The notes: generated by a model from the letters alone, not told the origin. A DNA stretch of 64,000 bases from Lachnospiraceae bacterium (GCA_902363555.1 CABJAM010000004.1:375778-439777); one strand, 5' to 3'. Shown: positions 51,814 through 61,750, counted from the first letter of the stretch. Numbers and translations: made by a program.

Positions 51814-53367
51814 ATGAATCGAAAAGAAAAAAAGAAAAAGGGCGGACAGTGGGAAGTCTCATTTTATCCGGTCATACGTTATAGTCTTATATTTTGTGTG
51901 CTTGTCACGGTGTTTTCTCTGCTGGGAGGCGCGCTGCTCTCCATCAGCCGTATGACATATGATGCGAAGACGTCTCTGCGCAGCAGCCAGGCCCAAATAT
52001 CCCAGCGGGTAAATGGAGCAATTGAGCTGCTGGAGGCGCTGGCCAGTTTTCCGGATTTCTATGACCCTGAGCTTCCTGAGATTGATAAGGTGAGACGGCT
52101 GGATCAGCTAAGTCCTTATTTTGGCTACATGATGCTCTGCTATGTGGATGCAGATATCATAGTCTATTCCGACGGCGAGGAACCGGCCAGCCTTGCCAGC
52201 AGAGATTATATGCAGCGGCTGTTTTCCACTGGTTTGCGGCAGGTTACGGATAGCTTTGCCGCGGGGGCGGATGGCACGACGCTTAATTATACAGTGGCGG
52301 TTCCTTTGAAAGACCCCCAGGGAAATATAACAGGCGCCCTGTTTGGCGCTATTTATTTTGATGAAGTTGTGGAGATTTTAAAGGAAGCCGCGGGAAGTCA
52401 AAAAGCGTATGGCACATTGATCGGCTCCCGGGGCCAGGTGATGTCCTCCACAGCCGATTTGTCTTACGGAGACTCAGTGATGGAAGCGCTGCGGGATGCC
52501 AGGCTTTTTGGCGTCACATCCGATCGGCTGGAAGAGCTGCTGCTTGCTGCGCAGCCCGGCGCCTATTGGAGCATTCATAATGGCAGTCTATGCTACACAG
52601 CTTACGAGCGGGTGGAAAATACCAACTGGGATATTTTGTGCACCGTCAGCTTTGAGTCTGTATTTTTGCGGGTGCTTCCATTTCTTATCATTGTCGCATC
52701 CCTGACGGTTTTTGCCTGTATAGGACTGCTGCTGCTTGTGCGGAAATATATAGCCAAACAGATGCTTGTTGTGGATGCTCTGGTGAAGTCCATGGGTGAG
52801 CTGGAAAAGCGGGTCTATCAGAATGAGCGGCCGGATAATGTGGATTTCAGGGAAATACTGCGTCTGACCAGTGATGGTCTATCGGATAGTTTGACAGGTG
52901 TGGTTACCCGGTCCGTATTTCTTAATAATGCGGAGACACAATTAAAAAAAGCGGACCCGGACAGGGTCAGAGCTCTGCTTTTTGTAGATATGGATAATCT
53001 TAAATATATTAATGATACATGCGGTCATAATGGTGGCGATATCGCACTGAAAAGTGTGGGATATATTCTTAGAGAGTATGAAAAGAAATATGATGGCGTG
53101 GTAGGGCGTTATGGCGGCGATGAATTTGTACTGCTTCTGACAGGCCTGGACGATCAGAGGGAGCTGCATGATGTCCTTGACGGACTCATACTGAGGCTTC
53201 AGTCTAAGATTCCGTCAGGAGGTCAGGAGATTCCGGTGCAGTGCAGCATTGGTGTGTCCATATATCAGCCGGGAATGGATCTGGCGCAAATGATTTCCGA
53301 TGCCGATGAGGCGCTTTACTATGTGAAACAGAATGGAAAGGGTTACTATCACATTTACCAGAATTGA
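51814..53367 (+). CDS. Membrane diguanylate cyclase (GGDEF)
   Basis: A 517-residue protein. The order is: membrane segment (SLIFCVLVTVFSLLGGALLS), an external Cache-like sensor (about 45-290; WSIHNGSLCYTAYERVENTN near its end), a second membrane segment (FLIIVASLTVFACIGLLLLV), a linker helix and a GGDEF domain (about 355-517). The active site is VGRYGGDEFVLLL near 431, intact, with DMDNLKYINDTCGHNGGD upstream. The inhibitory RxxD site five residues before is replaced by KKYD, so product inhibition may be absent. It makes c-di-GMP from GTP in response to an outside signal. The start is ATG 51814, with AAAGGAAAG a little far upstream. The EAL gene begins nine bases after its stop. Confidence 0.88.
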   Translation: MNRKEKKKKGGQWEVSFYPVIRYSLIFCVLVTVFSLLGGALLSISRMTYDAKTSLRSSQAQISQRVNGAIELLEALASFPDFYDPELPEIDKVRRLDQLSPYFGYMMLCYVDADIIVYSDGEEPASLASRDYMQRLFSTGLRQVTDSFAAGADGTTLNYTVAVPLKDPQGNITGALFGAIYFDEVVEILKEAAGSQKAYGTLIGSRGQVMSSTADLSYGDSVMEALRDARLFGVTSDRLEELLLAAQPGAYWSIHNGSLCYTAYERVENTNWDILCTVSFESVFLRVLPFLIIVASLTVFACIGLLLLVRKYIAKQMLVVDALVKSMGELEKRVYQNERPDNVDFREILRLTSDGLSDSLTGVVTRSVFLNNAETQLKKADPDRVRALLFVDMDNLKYINDTCGHNGGDIALKSVGYILREYEKKYDGVVGRYGGDEFVLLLTGLDDQRELHDVLDGLILRLQSKIPSGGQEIPVQCSIGVSIYQPGMDLAQMISDADEALYYVKQNGKGYYHIYQN

Positions 53368-53375
53368 GGTCTGAA

Positions 53376-56099
53376 ATGAAGATGCAAGGCAGGCGGAAGC
53401 TTTTCTTCTTTGCCGGGGTAATACTGATGATTTTGGCTGTGGTTACTATGATCGGAACAGGTATGCGCAGAGAAATGCTCCGGATACGTCAAAGGGAAGC
53501 TGAGAATACTTTATTTTATTATAATGAAAAAATCATGCTGCAGCTTCAGGGTACGATGAATGCGGCGGATGCACTGGCGCGGACCGCTCTGGCCACAGGT
53601 CTGGAGGATACGTCCTGGTTTAAACGTGTGTCCCAGACGCTTTTAGAGCGGGAGGAGGTGCGCTTTGTCGGACTGTTTGCCGGTGATACGCTGATCAGCG
53701 TCCAGCCCGAGACGAAGTACAGGCTGCTGGAGGGCCATGATCTGCAGGACTTTTCTTATGCATATACGCTGGCCAAGGTCGTGGGGGGTCTTGTTGTGGA
53801 GGGTCCGTGCGTGCTGGATTTTGACCCGGATCAGCCAAGTGTTTTTTTGTTCCTGCAGCCGGTGATGGACGGTAAAACTTATCTTGGGGAGGCTGTGGTG
53901 GCTCTGGACCGGGAATATGTGCTGGAGCAGCTTGATCTGGAGGAATTGTCCAGCCGGGGCTATGACTATGAGCTTTGGCGGGTGGAGCCTCAAAACGGTG
54001 CAAAGGAAGTCATAGCAAGAACCGGGAAGGGCATCGATTTTTCCAATGCCCAAAAAACCGACTTTTATCTTCCAAGCCAATGGAATCTCAGTATACAGCC
54101 GGTGGACGGCTGGTTAAGTCCGGCGCAGGCAACCGGGCTTGTTCTCGTGTGCCTGTTGATCTTCGGTCTGCTTTTGCTGCTGGCCTATGAGACGTACCGG
54201 CGGTGGCATTGCGAACGCACCGTGAAAGCATTTCAAACAATCGATGCGGCGACGGGACTTTACAATCAGAGTGGATTTACAGCAGAGCTGGAACGCTGGC
54301 TTCTGGATGGCCGAGGATATGTCGCTTTGTTTTATTTTTCCCTGGAGGGTTATGGCCAGGCGGCCAGACGGATCGGACCTGAACAGGAATCTGCATTTTT
54401 AAAGAGCATCCCTCATCGCCTGGAGGGATATATCCGCAGTCAATTTATAGCCGGATACCTGGGATCGGGGAGCTTTATCATAGCCCTGAGGGAGGAGATG
54501 AGCACTCTTGAGCAGGAGGAGTTTGCTAAGGGGCTGTCTTTGGAAATGCTGTTGAAGTTTCGTATCGATGGCGAAAAGAATTTTCTTATGGCCCGCTACC
54601 AATACACACAGTGCCGGTCTGGAAATGGGCATGCAAAAAGAGAGATTGAATCACTGATCCAGACATACTATGCGCATATTAAAGAGGAATCCCCCATACG
54701 GATGATGACGGAAAAATGCAGGCAGCTCATTGACGGAAAGACGGATGTTGTATTTGACGAATACTCAGATATTGAGATGACAAAGCTTTCTAAGACATTA
54801 AACCATTACCGCAAACAGGTGGAACAGCTTGTTTATTTTGATCCGGTGTTTAATATTGGCAACCGGCTAAAATATTTTCGTGATACAGACATGCTGATCT
54901 CCTATAATTCCAAAAGACGTTTCAGTCTTTTTTGCCTGGATATCTGCGGTTTCAGTCAGTATAACCAGTTGTTCAGCACCGATGTGGGAGACGAGATCAT
55001 CCATGAAATGCTGCGGCGCCTTTCAAGGCCTTTTGGATCGTATTTGTATCGGATCAACGGTGATGTATTTCTCGGTATATCGGTTTCTGATGAGAAGGCC
55101 GATGCCTTTGCTTCCCGTCTGTGGCAAATGTTTTCATCACCGATCATGGTTGGAAATATTTCCATACCTCTTCAGATTCGGCTTGTGGCCTGTCAGTATC
55201 CGGCCCATGGCAGTACTCCCGGCGCTCTCCTTGAGAAAATCCAGTCGGCCATGAATTTTTCAAAAGCGATGGAACAGGATATCGTCATTTATAATCATGC
55301 GCTGGACGAGACGCTGCGTACGGAAGCCGACATTTTGCATCGGCTGAACGAAGCGATCCGGCATAAGACTTTAGAGGTGTGGTACCAGCCGTTAATGTAT
55401 ATCGAAACTTCACAGTTTCAGGCGGCTGAGGCGCTTGTCCGTCTGCCGGACGGAAAGGGCGGTTATTTTTCGGCCGCGCAGGTGATTTCGCTGGCTGAGC
55501 GCAATGGGATCGTGGAAGCGCTTGGGGATTATGTGCTGAGCGAGGCCTGCACCTATATGAAGTCCTGCGGAGATAAGCTGGGGCTTAACCGTATGAGCAT
55601 CAATCTTTCTGTGCAGCAGCTTTTAGTCGGGAACAGCGCAGAGCATTTGCTGAGCCTGATCCATGCTACCGGGGCCGATCCTCACCGGATCACGCTGGAG
55701 ATTACTGAGAGTATATTGATCCAGTCCATGGACCATGCGGTGGAGACATTGAAGCAGTTACGTCAGGCTGGAATCCATATCGCACTGGATGATTTCGGCG
55801 TGGGATACAGCAGCCTGAATTATTTATCCAATCTGCCTGTGGATGTTATTAAAATTGACCGGTCACTGACAAAGCAGATACTGACCAATGAAAAACAGTA
55901 TACACTGTTAAAGGCGATCGTGGAAATGTCATTGGTCAATAACCTGCTTGTTGTTGCTGAGGGCGTTGAGGTGGAGGCTGAGCAGAAGCTCATCGCCTCC
56001 GCCGGTGTGCATTATATACAGGGCTATTATTATGCCCGGCCGATGCGGGAAAAGGAAGTGGCGCATTATTTGAAAGCGTGGAGGATGTCGGGAAATTGA
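53376..56099 (+). CDS. c-di-GMP phosphodiesterase: external sensor, two degenerate GGDEF, EAL
   Basis: A 907-residue membrane protein. One segment near the N-terminus (FFFAGVILMILAVVTMIGTG) and another near residue 255 (GLVLVCLLIFGLLLLLAYET) bracket an external sensor. Two GGDEF-like domains follow, both without the active site: one around 285-380 (LYNQSGFTAELERWLLDGRG) and one around 480-630, where the motif reads YRINGDVFLGIS. The EAL domain (about 645-900) has all key residues: AAEALVRLPD, SINLSVQQLL, LEITESILI, IALDDFGVGYSSLNYL, VIKIDRSL, VAEGVEVEAE and QGYYYARPM, so it should degrade c-di-GMP. ATG 53376 is 5 bases after GAGGT. The pairing with a cyclase gene suggests a balanced signalling unit sharing one promoter. 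Confidence 0.88.
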   Translation: MKMQGRRKLFFFAGVILMILAVVTMIGTGMRREMLRIRQREAENTLFYYNEKIMLQLQGTMNAADALARTALATGLEDTSWFKRVSQTLLEREEVRFVGLFAGDTLISVQPETKYRLLEGHDLQDFSYAYTLAKVVGGLVVEGPCVLDFDPDQPSVFLFLQPVMDGKTYLGEAVVALDREYVLEQLDLEELSSRGYDYELWRVEPQNGAKEVIARTGKGIDFSNAQKTDFYLPSQWNLSIQPVDGWLSPAQATGLVLVCLLIFGLLLLLAYETYRRWHCERTVKAFQTIDAATGLYNQSGFTAELERWLLDGRGYVALFYFSLEGYGQAARRIGPEQESAFLKSIPHRLEGYIRSQFIAGYLGSGSFIIALREEMSTLEQEEFAKGLSLEMLLKFRIDGEKNFLMARYQYTQCRSGNGHAKREIESLIQTYYAHIKEESPIRMMTEKCRQLIDGKTDVVFDEYSDIEMTKLSKTLNHYRKQVEQLVYFDPVFNIGNRLKYFRDTDMLISYNSKRRFSLFCLDICGFSQYNQLFSTDVGDEIIHEMLRRLSRPFGSYLYRINGDVFLGISVSDEKADAFASRLWQMFSSPIMVGNISIPLQIRLVACQYPAHGSTPGALLEKIQSAMNFSKAMEQDIVIYNHALDETLRTEADILHRLNEAIRHKTLEVWYQPLMYIETSQFQAAEALVRLPDGKGGYFSAAQVISLAERNGIVEALGDYVLSEACTYMKSCGDKLGLNRMSINLSVQQLLVGNSAEHLLSLIHATGADPHRITLEITESILIQSMDHAVETLKQLRQAGIHIALDDFGVGYSSLNYLSNLPVDVIKIDRSLTKQILTNEKQYTLLKAIVEMSLVNNLLVVAEGVEVEAEQKLIASAGVHYIQGYYYARPMREKEVAHYLKAWRMSGN

Positions 56100-56103
56100 T
56101 AGC

Positions 56104-58200
56104 TTAAACTACAGGGGCGCTTTCATCGTCGCTGGGAACTGACGTACCGTTACCCGGACCCTGCATGTCGCCATCGGGCGTTGCCATACCGTCACCCGGC
56201 GCCTGCATGCCGTCACTGGGTGCTCCCATGTCGCCGCGCATCCCGCCGCCGGAGCCGTTTCCTGGCTTTCCTGCGCCACCGCCCATGCCATTGTCCATAC
56301 CGCCGCGCATCCCACCGCCCATACCGCCGGTGCCGTAGATCAGGCTTTCCATAGTGACGCTGGTCGTCTCCGAGCCCATGGTCAGTTCATAGGTTTCGCC
56401 TTCTTTGATTCCGGGGCAACTGATAACAACTGAGTTGTACTGCTTTTTCGGTGAGAAGGTGAGCAAAGTATTGCCGTCGGCATCGGAGAGGGTGATCGTG
56501 CTTCCTGCGGTCTGATACTGCGTGGTATTGACCAGAATAGCCCCCTGATTTTCGGCGGAGGAGAGATTTTGTGCCATACCGCTGCTGCCTGCGGCAACTA
56601 AAATACCGCCGCTGATGGTGGCTGTGCCATCATAATCCAGAGCTCCGTCGGCACCGGAGGTCGGACCATTGACGTAAGTTTCACCGCCGGTAATGTACAG
56701 ATGGCCATTGGAATCAATACCGTCGCCGGATGCATCGATGGTGATGACCCCGCCGGTGATCCGGATATAGGCATCCTCTGTAACAGCGAACATATCCGCT
56801 CCCATACGGCCGTTGGCATTACTCTGATCGCTGCCTCCGGCGGCATTAAGGCCGTCGTCGGAAGCGGTGAGGGTGATCGTGCCCCCGTTGATATCGATGG
56901 TCAGCCCTTCCAGCCCTTCATAGCTTTTAGAAATATTTATGGTGCCGTCATTGATGATCAGAGCAGCATCTGCGTGCATACCGTCATCCCCGGTGGCCAA
57001 CTGGAATGTACCGTTTTCTATGACAATGCTGTCGTTGGAATGCAGGGCATCATCGAAGGCGTCGATCGTGAAGGTTCCGTTATAAATAAGCAGGCCGGCC
57101 GCTGCTTTTAAGCCCTTGGCGCTGATATCCTGGCTTGTCAGGGCCGCGTCGCTGCCGCCGCCGGAGGTGATGTTAAAGACGCCCCCGTCAATCTGAAGGA
57201 TATTTCCGGCATCAAAGCCATCGGTCTGAGCGTTGATCGTAAAGCTGCCTCCGGCAATGTAAATAAAGCCTAGTGATGTATCATCTGCATTTTCTGCATG
57301 TGCCCCGTCTTTTCCGGAGGTTACAGTCAGTGTGCCGTCCAGAATGCGGATACTGTCCTTGCCCGAAAGTCCGTGGCTGGCTGCGTCAATGACGTAAGTT
57401 CCGCCGGTGATGACCAGATCATCCTTGGATACAATGCCATGGCCAAAGGCGGCCTGGACGGTCAGCGTGCCGGAGCCGTTGAAGGTCAGATCGTCCTTGG
57501 AGAAGATGACTGCGTCGATATTATTGTCATCAATTGCAATAAATTCACTGGTATTTGATAAAGTATTCGTGCTGTCCGGCGCCAGTGTGATGAATACTTT
57601 ATCGGCCTGGCGCACATAGATGGCGGCGCTGGTGTCACTGTTTATGGAAACATTGTTGAGGACAAGCTGTACTTTGGTTGTGTCCTTGGTATCAATGATG
57701 ATCTGTCCGTTGTCCAGTATGCCCGTTAAAATATAAGTGCCTTCTTCGCTGATGGTAACTGTACTGCCGTCGATGATCACGGAGCTGTCCTCGCACTGGG
57801 CCGAGGTTTTGTCCAGGGTGATGAGCGTGCTGGTGCTTTCGTCGTAGCCGGTTTCCTTATCACGGTCTGTGAACATCTCGTCGGCGTTAAGTTTTTCTGG
57901 CAGCTCAGTGGAAGTGCTGCTGTCGGAAACTGCTCCGGTTTCACCGCTGTTTTTTGCGGCCCCATCGTCTTCGGTGTTGGTGCTGCTGCCGGAAGCTGCG
58001 TCGGTTCCGCCGCTGTTTTTAGATGCCCCATCGGCTTTGGTGTTGGCGCTGCCGGCTTCGGTGCTGGTACTGCCAGCATCTTCGGCTGTATTGTCGGCTG
58101 TACCATCGGATGTTCTTGTGGAAGCTGTCGTGCCGGAATTGCAGCCTGCGGCTGACAATAAAAGTACACAGCAGAGCATAATAATTAAAATTTTTTTCAC
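56104..58200 (-). CDS. Cthe_2159-like (DUF4353) carbohydrate-binding lipoprotein
   Basis: A 698-residue lipoprotein. The signal ends in the lipobox LSAAGC, with the lipidated Cys at residue 20. A low-complexity Ser/Thr/Gly/Asp stretch (about 22-110) of imperfect repeats (GASKNSGGTDAASGSSTNTE) leads to a long right-handed beta-helix domain of the Cthe_2159 type (about 120-600) with repeated G-D-G-I/L turns (GSGTLTVQAAFGHGIVSKDD). The C-terminus is Gly/Met/Pro-rich. The family binds cellulose-like or acidic polysaccharide in the one studied case. The start is GTG 58200, 7 bases after GGAGG. It is the last gene after VTC and DUF4956, a grouping common in Firmicutes alongside CotH-type genes. It converges on the EAL gene with a four-base gap. 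Confidence 0.85.
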   Translation of the reverse strand: MKKILIIMLCCVLLLSAAGCNSGTTASTRTSDGTADNTAEDAGSTSTEAGSANTKADGASKNSGGTDAASGSSTNTEDDGAAKNSGETGAVSDSSTSTELPEKLNADEMFTDRDKETGYDESTSTLITLDKTSAQCEDSSVIIDGSTVTISEEGTYILTGILDNGQIIIDTKDTTKVQLVLNNVSINSDTSAAIYVRQADKVFITLAPDSTNTLSNTSEFIAIDDNNIDAVIFSKDDLTFNGSGTLTVQAAFGHGIVSKDDLVITGGTYVIDAASHGLSGKDSIRILDGTLTVTSGKDGAHAENADDTSLGFIYIAGGSFTINAQTDGFDAGNILQIDGGVFNITSGGGSDAALTSQDISAKGLKAAAGLLIYNGTFTIDAFDDALHSNDSIVIENGTFQLATGDDGMHADAALIINDGTINISKSYEGLEGLTIDINGGTITLTASDDGLNAAGGSDQSNANGRMGADMFAVTEDAYIRITGGVITIDASGDGIDSNGHLYITGGETYVNGPTSGADGALDYDGTATISGGILVAAGSSGMAQNLSSAENQGAILVNTTQYQTAGSTITLSDADGNTLLTFSPKKQYNSVVISCPGIKEGETYELTMGSETTSVTMESLIYGTGGMGGGMRGGMDNGMGGGAGKPGNGSGGGMRGDMGAPSDGMQAPGDGMATPDGDMQGPGNGTSVPSDDESAPVV

Positions 58201-58271
58201 TGGATTTCCTCCTATGACAGGTCGGCCACCTGGGCTGTTGCGACCTGCCTGCGCGTCTGCGCAATTCTTTT

Positions 58272-58967
58272 TTATAATTCATAAACTGCGGTTTCCTGAC
58301 GGCAGAGGATGATCTCCAGATTCCCGTTCCGGCAGCGCAGCTTGTCGATAAATTCCTTTTCTTTAGACATATCACTGAGTGTTACATTATAAGACAGCTT
58401 AAACAGACTTCCCATGTTGGTGGTTTTTACATTGACAAGCTCCCAGCCTGTTGTATATTCCTTAAATAATTCGTCGAAAACACCGGTATAATCCAGGTTT
58501 TCAGGAATGGTAATATGCAGCGTTTTATTTTGTGCGGCAGTCTTACCGCGGCCAAAGCCCAGCCGGGCATAAAGTAAAGAAGCGGTGCCCATGACGGCCA
58601 CAAATAAAACCGCGTAAGCCAGATACCCCATGCCTGTGGCAAGGCCTGCACCCATGGCAAGAAATATGGCGCCAATCTCCTTGGCGGTGCCGGGAACCGA
58701 GCGGAAACGGACCAGACCGAAGGCTCCGGCCACGGCCACACCGGCGCCCACATTGCCATTGACCATCATAATGACCATGCAGACCACTGCCGGGATGAGG
58801 GCGAGGGTCACAACAAAGCTTTGCGTATACCGGCCTTTGTATGTATAGACAATGGCCAGAAATATGCCGATGACCAGGGAAATCCCAATGCAGAGCAGGA
58901 AATCGCCTGGAGAAATGACACTGGATGTACTTGTATCGAATAGTCCTTTGAAAATCGTTTCAAGCAT
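58272..58967 (-). CDS. DUF4956 membrane protein
   Basis: A 231-residue protein with about four to five hydrophobic segments in the first half (LLCIGISLVIGIFLAIVYTY, VVTLALIPAVVCMVIMMV, VAVAGAFGLVRFRSVPGTAK) and a soluble C-terminal part (about 150-231). FGLVRFRSVPGTAKEIGAIF is the family signature. ATG 58967 follows GGAGG by about 8 bases and overlaps the VTC gene end by 8 bases. DUF4956 proteins are nearly always paired with VTC-domain proteins, where they may form part of a polyphosphate-handling membrane complex; this has not been proved. Confidence 0.88.
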   Translation of the reverse strand: MLETIFKGLFDTSTSSVISPGDFLLCIGISLVIGIFLAIVYTYKGRYTQSFVVTLALIPAVVCMVIMMVNGNVGAGVAVAGAFGLVRFRSVPGTAKEIGAIFLAMGAGLATGMGYLAYAVLFVAVMGTASLLYARLGFGRGKTAAQNKTLHITIPENLDYTGVFDELFKEYTTGWELVNVKTTNMGSLFKLSYNVTLSDMSKEKEFIDKLRCRNGNLEIILCRQETAVYEL

Positions 58968-59673
58968 AGCGCAGTCCTCCATTACTCTTTAACATCTGCG
59001 AATAGGCGCTCCCGTATTTGGAAAAGGATGTCTTGTAAATACCATTTTCCGTGAGCAGGTGGGTGAGCCATAAAGGCATGGCATCGCCCACCTTTATTTC
59101 CATCAGCGCCTGTTCCGGGGCGAGGATCTCATTTCCATAAATGGGGGAGCACAGAGAAAAATCCGTATCCCGCCATAGGATATTTTGGTCAAAGGTAATC
59201 CTCAGATCCGCATTTTCAATGCCGCAGTAAGCCTCCCGCTCGTAGGAGAGGACCACCGACGGACACAGATCCCGGTAAAATTTCCGGAAATAGTCGATTT
59301 CGCTGCTGATCTGAGATGGCTGGGGAACGGGGCCATCCTGGCATAAATAGGCCATAGCATCGACTTCCGCCAAAGTGATGCGCCGCTTGTAGACGATATC
59401 CCGGTATTTCTTTTTTAACTCAAGAAAGACGGTGCTTTCCGGCTGGGCCGTGCCGTAGCTGCGCAGCCGGAGTTTTTCTTTGTACACCGGCTTTTCCAGC
59501 GAACGGCGGATCAGGTATTTATTCATTGTATCAAAATAAATATTGCATATGGTGTAATTGCTGAAACGGTCGCTTTGAATATGACGGCTCATGCCGTCCA
59601 GCAGCCGCTGCTTTTGACTGGTAGTGATGAGATATTTGATTTCGTAGCGCTGAAATATATTTTCTGTGTTCAT
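58960..59673 (-). CDS. VTC-domain protein (polyphosphate polymerase-like)
   Basis: A 237-residue soluble protein of the VTC/CYTH tunnel fold (PF09359): QRYEIKYLITTSQKQRL, YFDTMNKYLIRRSLEKPVYK, KLRLRSYG, VFLELKKKYRDIVYKRRI and VVLSYEREAY. The E-x-K, the basic pairs and the acidic residues line the tunnel in which the yeast VTC enzyme makes polyphosphate from ATP. AGGAGG precedes ATG 59673. It is the first gene of a three-gene operon with DUF4956 and the Cthe_2159-like lipoprotein. The gap upstream contains TTAAA repeats shared with the two-component operon that lies immediately before. Confidence 0.88.
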   Translation of the reverse strand: MNTENIFQRYEIKYLITTSQKQRLLDGMSRHIQSDRFSNYTICNIYFDTMNKYLIRRSLEKPVYKEKLRLRSYGTAQPESTVFLELKKKYRDIVYKRRITLAEVDAMAYLCQDGPVPQPSQISSEIDYFRKFYRDLCPSVVLSYEREAYCGIENADLRITFDQNILWRDTDFSLCSPIYGNEILAPEQALMEIKVGDAMPLWLTHLLTENGIYKTSFSKYGSAYSQMLKSNGGLRYA

Positions 59674-59760
59674 GTTATGCCTCCTTGGATTAAGGGGCCG
59701 GTAAACAGATGCTTCGCCGGATGCCCTTTATGTTTATGGCATCAGTTTATATGGCGAAAT

Positions 59761-59799
59761 TTAAACCTACTTAAAATTTTACATTAAATTTACTTTAAA
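59761..59799 (-). promoter_or_regulatory. TTAAA repeat array before the VTC operon
   Basis: TTAAA at 59761, 59771, 59784 and 59795, about one helical turn apart (10, 13 and 11 bases). The same unit occurs before the adjacent response-regulator gene. It is a candidate binding site for that regulator. Confidence 0.5.
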
Positions 59800-59811
59800 T
59801 CAGAGACTGCT

Positions 59812-61053
59812 TTACAGAGTTACAGTGATGGTCAGCGACTGCCCGTCGCTGCTGTCTGCGGTGATTTTTCCTTTATGTGCGGTGACAATGGCCCGGGCGA
59901 TGGACAATCCGATACCGTACCCGCCATTGGCAGAGTTGCGCGAGCTGTCCGTCCGGTAGAATCGTTCAAAGAGATGCTTCAAACTGTCCGGGTCCACATT
60001 TTGCGCCGTATTAAAGACTGTCAGGCGGCAGCCACGGCCGTGGCGTTCCAGGGTCAGGCGGATCTGTCCGTGATCGCAGGAATATTTCAGGGCGTTATCC
60101 AGCAATATGGCTACAAGCTGGCGGATGGATTTTTCATCGCCGCAGTAAGTGAGATTTTGGGCAATGCATATGTCCAGCTCCTTTTCCCGGGTTTGGGCAA
60201 GCGCCCGGAAGCCTTCCGCTGTTTCGGATACCGCATCGGACAGGGAAAAGTCGATTCTGGCCAATTGCTGTCCGCCCTCGTCCAGACGGGAAAGGGCGAT
60301 CAGGTCGGTCGTTAGGGCGCTCAGACGCGCTACCTGATTGCGGATACTGTGGGTCCATTCGTTTTCACCGCTGACCATTTCCAGCACTTCAGTGTTGGCA
60401 TCGATGATGGTCAGCGGTGTTTTTATTTCATGGCCGGCGTCGGTGATGAACTGTTTTTGCTTTCGGTCGCTTTCAGCCACAGGCTTAAAGACCATTTTAG
60501 AAAGGAAAAAAACAAGCAGGAAAACCGACAGCAGACCAATGACGGAGACAAGGATACTGGAGAACAAAAAGGTTCGGAAATTGCTCAGTGATTTATAGCA
60601 GTCCACGAAAAGGATCATCGCGCCGCTGTCTGTGGCAACGCGCATGTAACGGTAATCATTGACCGAACCGCCGATGCGCCCGGTTTGATATATCTGCTGG
60701 GCCAGGCGGATGGCTTCGCCTGTTTCAATGGCCGCGATGCTTCCTGTATTTACGGACAGGGCTGTGCCATCACTGCCCAGTGTTACCGTAAAGAACCTGG
60801 TTTCATAAGGAGTTTCCGGGGACATGTCCTTGTAAGGAACCGCTTTTTTTTCACTCAGTGGCATATCAAATTCCGGATGCTTTCCTTTCGGGAAATAGCC
60901 GCCGTTTTCAGAAAGCAGCGCCAGGATGGCGTCCGCATCATTGATGATATTGCGGTAATTCATAATATTTATCGTTCCCATAATAATGGTCAGAACAATG
61001 AACATGGACAGCATGGCGATAACGATGAATTTTTGCCGAAGTCGTTTAATCAT
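59812..61053 (-). CDS. Sensor histidine kinase next to the VTC operon
   Basis: A 413-residue kinase with an N-terminal membrane segment (FIVIAMLSMFIVLTIIMGTI), an external sensor of about 130 residues, a second segment (FLFSSILVSVIGLLSVFLLV), the H-box DAGHEIKTPLTIIDANTEVL and an ATPase domain with AILLDNALKYS and GGYGIGLSIARAIV. It overlaps the regulator gene by 8 bases. A DFS-like asparagine-rich linker and HAMP are not obvious. It is the OmpR-class kinase that feeds the regulator at 61046. The VTC operon follows in the same direction after 138 bases and probably is one of its targets. Confidence 0.9.
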   Translation of the reverse strand: MIKRLRQKFIVIAMLSMFIVLTIIMGTINIMNYRNIINDADAILALLSENGGYFPKGKHPEFDMPLSEKKAVPYKDMSPETPYETRFFTVTLGSDGTALSVNTGSIAAIETGEAIRLAQQIYQTGRIGGSVNDYRYMRVATDSGAMILFVDCYKSLSNFRTFLFSSILVSVIGLLSVFLLVFFLSKMVFKPVAESDRKQKQFITDAGHEIKTPLTIIDANTEVLEMVSGENEWTHSIRNQVARLSALTTDLIALSRLDEGGQQLARIDFSLSDAVSETAEGFRALAQTREKELDICIAQNLTYCGDEKSIRQLVAILLDNALKYSCDHGQIRLTLERHGRGCRLTVFNTAQNVDPDSLKHLFERFYRTDSSRNSANGGYGIGLSIARAIVTAHKGKITADSSDGQSLTITVTL

Positions 61054-61720
61054 GGTATTCCTCCAGTGAGTAGCCCAGATTACGGGTAGCTTTTATGCGG
61101 ACATTGGCTTTGAGAGCTGTAAGCTTTTTGCGCAGATAGGAAATGTAGACCCAGACCACATTGATTTCCGATTCGCTGTCGAAGCCCCAGATTTTTTCCA
61201 TAAAACGTTCCGTAGAGATGAGGTGCTTTGGATTGGCCAGCAAAAGCTCCATCATCTGATATTCCTTGTTGGCCAGACGGAAAACGCCGGCCGGGGAGGA
61301 AAGCTCGTAGGTGGCCCGGTTTAAGGTGATGTTGCCGCAGCTTAGGATGGAATCACCGGTATCGTTTTTCCGGGTCATGGCCCGGATGCGCGCCAGCAGC
61401 TCTTTGGCGGCAAAGGGCTTGGTCAGGTAATCATTGGCGCCGCAGTCCAGCCCAAGCACACGGTCGTCAATTTCCGATTTAGCGGTGAGCATAATGACAG
61501 GCACCATGTTTCCTTTCTGCCGGATGGTTTTTAAGACGGTGATGCCATCCATTTTAGGCATCATAATGTCCAGGATCACGCCGTCATAATTCTGGGTTTC
61601 CAGGTATTCCAGGGCTTCCAATCCATCATAGACCGGATCTACGGAATAATTATTATGTTTAAAAATGGCCACAAGGGCATTGGATAATTCTTTTTCATCT
61701 TCTGCAAGCAGCAGGCGCAT
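61046..61720 (-). CDS. OmpR-family response regulator next to the VTC operon
   Basis: A 224-residue regulator. The receiver (MRLLLAEDEKELSNALVAIF) has the acceptor aspartate in GVILDIMMPKMDG and lysine in DYLTKPFA. The winged helix (FRLANKEYQMMELLLANPKH, then NVVWVYISYLRKKLTALKAN) binds DNA. I choose ATG 61720, 8 bases after GGGAGG; TTG 61726 is upstream but poorly spaced. The promoter region holds TTTAAA repeats 11 bases apart, as expected for an autoregulated OmpR-type protein, and the same unit recurs before the VTC operon. Confidence 0.9.
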   Translation of the reverse strand: MRLLLAEDEKELSNALVAIFKHNNYSVDPVYDGLEALEYLETQNYDGVILDIMMPKMDGITVLKTIRQKGNMVPVIMLTAKSEIDDRVLGLDCGANDYLTKPFAAKELLARIRAMTRKNDTGDSILSCGNITLNRATYELSSPAGVFRLANKEYQMMELLLANPKHLISTERFMEKIWGFDSESEINVVWVYISYLRKKLTALKANVRIKATRNLGYSLEEYHD

Positions 61721-61750
61721 CAGCAATACCTCCCAATTTGAAAACGTTTA

